Positions 7,244-12,524 of a stretch of 12,524 nucleotides of DNA are shown piece by piece. Made by a program: the position numbers and the translations under genes. The stretch's first letter is position 1; the number at the start of each line of letters is the position of its first letter. The stretch comes from an uncultured Rhodanobacteraceae bacterium (GTDB taxonomy: Bacteria > Pseudomonadota > Gammaproteobacteria > Xanthomonadales > Ahniellaceae), in NCBI GenBank assembly GCA_937873105.1, contig CALMWD010000377.1:1-12524 (forward strand), written 5' to 3'. Below the pieces are notes generated by a model. That model did not search any database and was not told the DNA's origin. It saw only the letters and a list, made by a program, of their open reading frames with translations.

Positions 7244-10200
7244 ATGCACGGTTCGGAGCGACGGGAAGTGCCATTCCGGCACAGCCTGAGGGCGAAGCTG
7301 TTGGTCGGATTGCTGCTGGCGCTGGCGATGATGCTGGCGGCGGTGCTCGTGGTCTTCTACCTGCGCGGCTACGAACTGCTGACGGCGCGCGAACATGCCG
7401 CGGCCAACGCCGCGGCGCAACGCCTGGCCAGCGACATGGGCCGCGAACTGGCCCTGGCCGAAGGCCTGGCGGTGGCGCTGGCCAACCTCGGCGAACGCCT
7501 GCCGCGTGATGCCGCGTTGTGGCAGGCGGTGGTGCCGGGCGTGCTCGACCTCGACGGCCGCACCGACCTGATCGCCGGCGGCGGGCTGTGGCCGGAGCCC
7601 GAGGCCTTCGCGCCCGGCGTGGCGCGGCGCAGCTTCTTCTGGGGCCGCGATGCCAGCGGCGCGCTGCGCTACTTCGACGACTACAACGCGCCGGACGGTC
7701 CCGGCTACCACGGCGAGGAATGGTACGTTCCGGCGCGGCACCAGCGCGACGGTCGCTGCTACTGGTCGCGCTCCTATCAGGATCCCTACAGCGGCGAGAA
7801 GATGGTGACCTGCAGCGCAGCGATGCGCGTCGACGGCCGCTTCTTCGGTGTCAGCACGGTCGACCTGAAGCTGTCGGGCCTGCAGGGTTTCCTCGGTCGG
7901 CGTGGCGAAGCGTTGAAGGGATACGCCTTCGCGATCGATCGCAACGGCGTGTTCATCACCGTGCCGCCGATGCGGCGGGTACCGTTGGCAGTCGGCGACG
8001 CTTCGGCGCCGACCGGCAAGGTCTTCGGCATCGCCGACTTCGCTGCCCATCATGCCGATTTCGGCGCCCTCGCCGACTTCCTGCAACGGCCGCTGGACGG
8101 CCCGCGCGATCCGCACCAGGACGCGCTCGCGGAACAGATCAACGCGGCGACCGCCAGCATCGACCGCGGCGAGGCCGACCGCATCGCCGCGCAGCTGCTC
8201 GACGCTGACGACGGCAACACCCAGGTGCGGCAAACCACCTTGCCGCGCGATCCCTTCCTGCGCGAAGCCGGACTGGTCACCGCCCTGCGCCTGCCGGGCG
8301 CACACTGGCAGCTGGTGCTGGTGCAGCCTTCGCGGCTGGTGCACGAGGCGGTGATGTCGGTGATGACGCGCGTCGCCTGGGCCCTGGGCTCGGCCGTCGT
8401 CGTCGTGGTCCTGATCGCGGGCTGGCTGCTGCGCCGCACCCTGGTCCAGCCGATCCAGCGCATCACCGAACAGCTGGCCGCGACCGCGCATTCGGTGGTG
8501 CCCGGCCGCATCGACGACCGCGGCCGCGACGAGCTCGCCCAGCTCGCACGGACCTTCAACCGGTATGCCGAACAGATCGCCGAGAACCATGCCGACCTGC
8601 ACGCCTCGGCCGAACAGTTCCGCGCCGTCACCGAGCTCGCGCACGACGCCCTGATCCAGATCGACGACGCCGGTCGCATCACCAGCGCCAATCGTGCCGC
8701 CGAGCAGATGTTCGGCGCCACCGAATCGGAACTGCTGGGCAGCGAATTCCGTCGCCTGATGCCCTGGGATCCGCGCAGCGAGAGCTTCGGCGAAAGCGAC
8801 GGCCACGGCGCCAGCCGCGCCGCCGGCCGCGTGCTCGAACTGAGCGCGCAGCGCCGCGACGGCCAGGCCTTCCCGGCCGAGGTCTCGGTCAGCTACTGGC
8901 GCGGGCCGAGCCACGGTCTCTACAACGTCCAGGTCCGCGACGTCACCGAACGCCAGCGCGCCGAGGAACGCGTGCGCATGCTGGCCACGCACGACACCCT
9001 GACCGGCCTGCCGAACCGCACCCTGTTCAACGACCGCCTGAAGCGCGCGGTCGAGCGTTGCCTGCTCGAATCGAGCGCGATGGCCCTGCTCTTTCTCGAC
9101 CTCGACCATTTCAAGGTCGCCAACGACAGCCTCGGCCACAGCGTCGGCGACACCCTGCTGCGCGCCGTGGCCGAACGCCTGCAGGATTGCATGCGCCCGG
9201 GCGACACCGTCGCCCGTCTCGGCGGCGACGAGTTCGCGATGCTGATGCCGAACCTGCTCGACGCCGGCGAAGCGGCCTGGATGGCGCAGCGCATCATCGA
9301 CCGCATCGGCGAGGAATACGTCATCGGACCGCACCGGCTGCAGGTCGGCGTCAGCATCGGCATCACCCTGTGCCCAGCCGACGACCGCCAGGCCGAACAG
9401 CTGCTGCGCAAGGCCGACCTCGCGATGTACCACGCCAAGTCGGAAGGCCGGAACACCTTCCGCTTCTTCACCGACCGCCTGCATGCGGAACTGGTCGAAC
9501 GCAAGGCCATGCTCGACCAGCTCGCGCAGGCGCTGGCGCAGCAGCAGTTCGAGCTGCACTACCAGCCGGTGCTGGGTGCGCGCGGCGGCGACCTGCACGG
9601 CGTCGAGGCGCTGGTGCGCTGGCGCCACCCGACCCTCGGCCTGGTCACGCCGGAACGCTTCGTGCCGCTGGCCGAACAGAGCGGGCTAATCGTCGCGCTC
9701 GGGCACTGGATCCTGACCCGCGCCATCGCCGACCTGGCGCAGTGGGACGCCGCCGGCCTGCCGCCGGTGCGCCTCGCCATCAACCTGTCGCTGGCGCAGT
9801 TCCGCGATCCGGCCCTGGTCGAACGCCTGCAGGCGGCCCTGGCGACGCACGGCGTGGCGCCTGCGCGCGTCGAGCTGGAACTGACCGAGACCGTGCTGAT
9901 GCACGATCTCGACGACGCCATCGCGATCATGGACCGGCTGCGCGGCCTCGGCCTCGGCCTGGCCGTCGACGATTTCGGCACCGGCTATTCCTCGCTGTCC
10001 TACCTCAAGCGCTTCCCGGTGCAGAAACTGAAGATCGACAAGAGCTTCGTGCGCGGCGTCGCCGAGGACGAGGATTCGGCGGCGATCTGCCGTTCGGTGA
10101 TCGCGCTCGGGCACAATCTCGGCCTGAACCTGGTCGCCGAAGGCGTCGAGGATCGCGAGGACCTGCAGTGGCTGCAGGGCCATCACTGCGACTACGTGCA

Positions 10201-10273
10201 GGGCTTCCTGATCAGCACGCCCCTGCCCTTGCCGGAACTGCAGCGCTGGGTCGCATCACAACGCCCGACGTAG
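7244..10273 (+). CDS. Membrane sensor with Cache-like, HAMP, PAS, GGDEF and EAL domains (c-di-GMP turnover)
   Basis: A 1009-residue inner-membrane signalling protein. Order: TM1 about 17-40; periplasmic double-Cache-like sensor about 45-370 (WGRDASGALRYFDDYN, then GEEWYVPAR and GRFFGVSTVDLKL are typical; Cys172 and Cys190 could pair); TM2 about 376-396; HAMP about 397-449; PAS about 457-570; GGDEF domain about 574-740; EAL domain about 752-1003. The cyclase site is canonical (GGDEF 660-664), with an inhibitory RxxD (RPGD 651-654) exactly five residues before it. The phosphodiesterase site also looks intact: EAL 788-790, Asn847, Glu882 (LTE), DDFGTGYSSL from 909, Lys930 and Asp932 (KLKID), Glu966/Glu969 (EGVE), Gln986. 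It could therefore make or degrade c-di-GMP depending on the periplasmic ligand, which is unknown. Start ATG has AAGGA at 7-base spacing. The stop TAG lies inside a GTAG repeat head. Confidence 0.95.
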   Translation: MHGSERREVPFRHSLRAKLLVGLLLALAMMLAAVLVVFYLRGYELLTAREHAAANAAAQRLASDMGRELALAEGLAVALANLGERLPRDAALWQAVVPGVLDLDGRTDLIAGGGLWPEPEAFAPGVARRSFFWGRDASGALRYFDDYNAPDGPGYHGEEWYVPARHQRDGRCYWSRSYQDPYSGEKMVTCSAAMRVDGRFFGVSTVDLKLSGLQGFLGRRGEALKGYAFAIDRNGVFITVPPMRRVPLAVGDASAPTGKVFGIADFAAHHADFGALADFLQRPLDGPRDPHQDALAEQINAATASIDRGEADRIAAQLLDADDGNTQVRQTTLPRDPFLREAGLVTALRLPGAHWQLVLVQPSRLVHEAVMSVMTRVAWALGSAVVVVVLIAGWLLRRTLVQPIQRITEQLAATAHSVVPGRIDDRGRDELAQLARTFNRYAEQIAENHADLHASAEQFRAVTELAHDALIQIDDAGRITSANRAAEQMFGATESELLGSEFRRLMPWDPRSESFGESDGHGASRAAGRVLELSAQRRDGQAFPAEVSVSYWRGPSHGLYNVQVRDVTERQRAEERVRMLATHDTLTGLPNRTLFNDRLKRAVERCLLESSAMALLFLDLDHFKVANDSLGHSVGDTLLRAVAERLQDCMRPGDTVARLGGDEFAMLMPNLLDAGEAAWMAQRIIDRIGEEYVIGPHRLQVGVSIGITLCPADDRQAEQLLRKADLAMYHAKSEGRNTFRFFTDRLHAELVERKAMLDQLAQALAQQQFELHYQPVLGARGGDLHGVEALVRWRHPTLGLVTPERFVPLAEQSGLIVALGHWILTRAIADLAQWDAAGLPPVRLAINLSLAQFRDPALVERLQAALATHGVAPARVELELTETVLMHDLDDAIAIMDRLRGLGLGLAVDDFGTGYSSLSYLKRFPVQKLKIDKSFVRGVAEDEDSAAICRSVIALGHNLGLNLVAEGVEDREDLQWLQGHHCDYVQGFLISTPLPLPELQRWVASQRPT

Positions 10274-10340
10274 GAGCGCCGTGCACGCCGCGACCAAATC
10301 CTGTCGCGAGCGTTGATCGCGCCGTGCGCGGCGCTCCTAC
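10270..10340. repeat. REP/BIME-like inverted pair, second GTAG family, between convergent genes
   Basis: Unit A (10270-10295) reads GTAGGAGCGCCGTGCACG and on to CGCGACC; unit B is its inverted copy, ending GGCGCTCCTAC at 10340. Over 26 bases the units agree at all but three positions. Unit B alone forms a perfect six-base stem, GCGCCG-TGCG-CGGCGC (10319-10334). Its body differs from the repeat at 1273-1373, so it is a separate GTAG family; GTAGGAGCG-headed palindromes are common in Xanthomonadales and pseudomonads. The TAG at 10271-10273 is the stop of the GGDEF/EAL gene, and the inverted TAG (10339-10337) is the stop of the TMEM43-like gene, so the element makes up the whole intergenic space. 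A bidirectional terminator role is plausible but inferred. Confidence 0.85.
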
Positions 10341-11530
10341 GGGGCGGGCGGTGGTGGCGGCGCGCTCGGCGGCGTGACGGGTGTTGCGGCCGGTGCGGCC
10401 TTGCGCCCGCTGCGCGACCAGAAGAACAGCACGACCACGCCGAGGATGATGGCGCCGCCGAGCAGGGGCCGGTAGAACACCCAGGCGATGCCGATCGTGG
10501 TCAGCGACAGCAGCAGCGAGACCAGGCCGGTGACCAGGCCGATGCCCCAGCTGCCGATGGTGCCGAGCATCGGCAGCACGTCGAGCACGCGGCTGATCGG
10601 CGCGAACACCATCGACAGGCCGACCCACATCAGGACCGTGCCGCCGAGCCGAACCAGCCAGGTGATCAGGCTGTTGCGCGACTGCGCGCCCTCGAACATC
10701 CTGGCCGCCGGCACCGAGCCGTCTTCGACCAGCAGCACCTCGCGGCCGTTCGAGGCGACGTAGCGGTCGAGCATGCCGCCGCTCTGCTTCGCGATGATCG
10801 AATACGTCGCCTCCGGCTGGTACTCGTAGCGCACGCGCAGGTCGCCGACCTGCGGACGCTCGGGATCGGCACCGCGATACAGCCGGCCGTTCGCGACGCG
10901 GCGGAACTCGCCGAACTGTTCCGGCAATTGCGCGGCGATCTGCGCCGGCAGGTCCTGCCAGCGTCCGAGCGCGTCGCGCACCGGCTGCGCCAGCACGAAG
11001 GCGCCGAGTTTCACTTCGCCGGCCGCGAAGCTGTCCGAACGCAGCGGCCAGTCGCTCGGATTGGCGTGCGTCTCGGACTTCTTGAAGCCGCTGGAATCGA
11101 TCGGGTCGTCGTTCCATTCCTGCGCGTATTCGTAGACGGTGACGGTTTCGCTGCCGCCGCCGAGCTTCTTCTCTTCCTTGCTGCTGCGCTTCTCGACCCA
11201 CTGGTACATCTCGACCACGCGACGCAGCTTCAGCGCATCGACGGCGATGCCGGTGGCCGGGTCGCGGGCTTCCGGACGCGCGTCGACGGCGCCGGTCACG
11301 TGCAGCAGCCGGCCGTCGAACTTCGGATCGACCGCGTCGATGCCGACGTCGACGACCGCGCCCGCGCCCTCTTCCAGCGCCCGCGCCTCGCCGATGGCGC
11401 GGCCCTCGTTCCACCACAGCAGCACGAACGACCCCAGGAACAGCAGGCCGCCGATCAGCGCCCCCGACAAGGATTGCCCGAGACGCTTGCCCCAACCCTT
11501 GCGGGTGACTTCGGTGTAACGGTCGACCAT
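10337..11530 (-). CDS. TMEM43-family membrane protein
   Basis: A 397-residue protein of the TMEM43/LUMA family (formerly DUF1625). Visible: one hydrophobic segment at about 23-40, followed by the family hallmark NEGRA (41-45); a large soluble domain from about 45 to 285, with WVEKR, YEYAQEWND and the family-like run RVRYEYQPEATYSIIAKQ; then a cluster of membrane segments at about 288-311, 325-351 and 354-371; and a Pro/Ala tail ending PPPPPAP. The bacterial role is unknown; the animal homologue is an inner nuclear membrane and ER protein. The ATG at 11530 is preceded by AAGGGG. It starts 29 bases after the TIP30-like gene on the same strand, so the two are probably one operon. The stop codon comes from the inverted GTAG repeat, and the low-complexity tail beside it may reflect that event. 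Confidence 0.85.
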   Translation of the reverse strand: MVDRYTEVTRKGWGKRLGQSLSGALIGGLLFLGSFVLLWWNEGRAIGEARALEEGAGAVVDVGIDAVDPKFDGRLLHVTGAVDARPEARDPATGIAVDALKLRRVVEMYQWVEKRSSKEEKKLGGGSETVTVYEYAQEWNDDPIDSSGFKKSETHANPSDWPLRSDSFAAGEVKLGAFVLAQPVRDALGRWQDLPAQIAAQLPEQFGEFRRVANGRLYRGADPERPQVGDLRVRYEYQPEATYSIIAKQSGGMLDRYVASNGREVLLVEDGSVPAARMFEGAQSRNSLITWLVRLGGTVLMWVGLSMVFAPISRVLDVLPMLGTIGSWGIGLVTGLVSLLLSLTTIGIAWVFYRPLLGGAIILGVVVLFFWSRSGRKAAPAATPVTPPSAPPPPPAP

Positions 11531-11559
11531 GGCGATGCCCCTTCGCGAATGCGCGCAAT

Positions 11560-12252
11560 CTAGCGCGAGGCGGCCAGCGCCCGCATCTCGTCGTGATGGT
11601 GGACGTGGTGCCCGGCGGCGCCGTGTTCGCGGATCAGGGTCGCCATCGCCGCCGCCACGGTCCCGGCCTCGATGCCGCGGTAACGCGACAGCTCGCCCTT
11701 GAGCCAGGGACTGTAGAAACGCGCCGCGAGCTGGGCCAGGCGTTCGAGCGGGCGCGACTCCTCGCGGTCGCCGAGCAACTGGCCGGGGCGCAGGATGTCG
11801 ACGCGCGGATAGTCGAGCCCGGCAAGGTCGCGCTCGACCTCGCCCTTCACGTGCAGGTAGACCGCGCGCGAACTCGGGTCGGCGCCGACCGAGGACACCA
11901 GCAAGGCCTGGCGCGCCCCGAGCGACCGCGCGATGCGGGCCCAGCGCAGCACCAGGCCGTGGTCGATGCGATGGAAGGCCTCGCGACTGCCGGCCTTGCG
12001 CATCGTCGAACCCAGGCAACTCGCGTAGGTGTCGATCGCGTCGACGCCGATCTGGACGAACTTCTCGCGCAGGTCGAGGTCGCCGACCTGCATCGCGTCG
12101 ATCACCGGGTTCAGCAGCTTCGGGTGCTTCAGTCCGATCGCGCGCCGCGTCGGCGCGACGACGCGGCCGTCGAACGCATCGTCGCGCAGCAGCCGCCCGA
12201 GCAGTTCGATGCCGATCAGGCCGGTGGCGCCGGCCAGCAAGACGGTGTGCAT
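11560..12252 (-). CDS. NAD(P)-binding SDR-like protein related to TIP30/HTATIP2
   Basis: A 230-residue Rossmann protein of the atypical/extended short-chain dehydrogenase type. The dinucleotide motif GATGLIG is at 8-14; Ser120-Ser121 lies in LLVSSVGAD; the catalytic-type Tyr132-xxx-Lys136 is in YLHVKGEVE. The blocks YLHVKGEVE and ILRPGQLLGDREESRP are very close to the human TIP30/HTATIP2 protein as I remember it, so that subgroup is more likely than a sugar epimerase. Substrate and role in bacteria are unknown; quinone or ubiquinone-related reduction and NADPH sensing have been suggested for relatives. The ATG at 12252 follows GGAGGG by about five bases; an overlapping ATG at 12256 is in another frame. 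The carboxy end is His-rich (GHHVHHHDEM, 214-223). It is the first gene of the probable pair with the TMEM43-like gene. Confidence 0.85.
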   Translation of the reverse strand: MHTVLLAGATGLIGIELLGRLLRDDAFDGRVVAPTRRAIGLKHPKLLNPVIDAMQVGDLDLREKFVQIGVDAIDTYASCLGSTMRKAGSREAFHRIDHGLVLRWARIARSLGARQALLVSSVGADPSSRAVYLHVKGEVERDLAGLDYPRVDILRPGQLLGDREESRPLERLAQLAARFYSPWLKGELSRYRGIEAGTVAAAMATLIREHGAAGHHVHHHDEMRALAASR

Positions 12253-12355
12253 GCATCCCTCCGCCGCGTCCAGCCGCGACCCTAGCGCAAAGCGCGGCCG
12301 CGTTGGGCTTCCGGCACGTGATGCGCGCCCGCGGACGATTACACTGGCGGGCGCG
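12253..12355. promoter_or_regulatory. Divergent intergenic region with possible -10 box
   Basis: This 103-base space separates the minus-strand TIP30-like gene from the plus-strand gene at 12356. TACACT (12340-12345) on the plus strand is a plausible -10 box about 11 bases before the start codon, implying a very short leader. A -35 box is not evident (GTGATG at 12318-12323 is the best at 16-base spacing). For the minus strand no convincing promoter was seen, only the strong ribosome site GGAGGG at 12262-12257. Confidence 0.3.
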
Positions 12356-12524
12356 ATGCGCGTCGATCTCCGTCCATGGTTCCTGTGCGGGCTGCTGATG
12401 TCGGCGGCGCTGGCGGCGCGCGCGGTGCCGGCGCCGGACCAGGTCCTGGCCTTGCCGGAGGCGCTGCGCAGCGACGTCCGCGCGCGCGGGCCCGCGAACG
12501 ACGACGTCGAGTCGCAGCGCCTGG
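12356..12524 (+). CDS. Secreted protein of unknown family, amino-terminal fragment
   Basis: Fifty-six codons are present before the window ends. The start MRVDLRPWFL and the hydrophobic core LCGLLMSAALA form a signal peptide, with probable cleavage after AARA (residues 20-23). The mature start is APDQVLALPEALRSDVRAR, followed by an acidic stretch. No domain can be assigned. The ALPEALR pattern faintly recalls the start of some secreted transglutaminase-like proteins in Xanthomonadales, but that is a guess. The ATG at 12356 is chosen because it begins the signal peptide; no clear ribosome site precedes it. It is divergent from the TIP30-like gene. Confidence 0.6.
   Translation, partial: MRVDLRPWFLCGLLMSAALAARAVPAPDQVLALPEALRSDVRARGPANDDVESQRL

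Noticed and set aside
7139..9628. Long 829-codon open frame on the minus strand
   Set aside because: Antisense to the well-supported sensor/GGDEF gene, with a low-complexity, His/Arg/Gln-rich translation and no recognisable domain.
10270..10340. Classical intrinsic terminator
   Set aside because: The stems are strong but no T run follows on either strand. It is better described as a REP pair that may still help end transcription.
10313..11563. 416-codon plus-strand frame
   Set aside because: Antisense to the TMEM43-like gene. The minus-strand product has the NEGRA motif and membrane segments, while the plus-strand frame is compositional noise.
11531..12256. Amino-terminal extension of the TMEM43-like frame up to 12256 (639 codons in total)
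   Set aside because: The extension only reads the TIP30-like gene in another frame and is Arg/Pro-rich. The family start with a ribosome site is at 11530.

Overview
The window is a GC-rich bacterial chromosome segment (well above 60% G+C by eye). The gene families, the codon use and the GTAG-headed palindromic repeats point to a gammaproteobacterium of the Xanthomonadales/Lysobacterales type, possibly Rhodanobacteraceae or Lysobacteraceae. The species cannot be named from the sequence. No rRNA, tRNA, CRISPR array, insertion sequence or phage gene was seen, and no stretch over 300 bases lacks a gene.

Left part (1-2345): a class III alcohol dehydrogenase / glutathione-dependent formaldehyde dehydrogenase (frmA) on the minus strand, cut by the window edge. 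It is divergent from a small GIY-YIG nuclease-like gene (963-1235, plus). That gene converges on uppP (undecaprenyl-diphosphatase, minus), and a cluster of GTAG-headed inverted repeats fills the space between them.

Middle (2346-7160, all plus): an NtrX-type response regulator whose AAA+ domain has lost the sigma-54 contact loop. It is followed by a type II toxin-antitoxin pair (ribbon-helix-helix antitoxin and PIN toxin, overlapping, with an AT-rich palindromic operator). Next come a Tat-exported amidase closely resembling the peptide amidase of Stenotrophomonas, and a secreted six-repeat beta-propeller-like protein.

Right part (7244-12524): a 1009-residue membrane c-di-GMP protein (Cache-like sensor, HAMP, PAS, GGDEF, EAL, with motifs for both activities intact). 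It converges on a minus-strand two-gene unit made of a TIP30/HTATIP2-like NAD(P)-binding protein and a TMEM43-like membrane protein. A second, different GTAG-headed repeat pair lies exactly between the two convergent genes. A secreted protein of uncertain family starts at 12356 and runs off the window.

Most genes are individually ordinary housekeeping or accessory functions, and I see no new multi-gene system. The observations most worth checking are: (i) three genes take their TAG stop codon from the GTAG head of a repeat; (ii) the degenerate sigma-54-type activator; (iii) the helically phased operator of the toxin-antitoxin operon; (iv) the secreted propeller with a DGFE carboxy-terminus.
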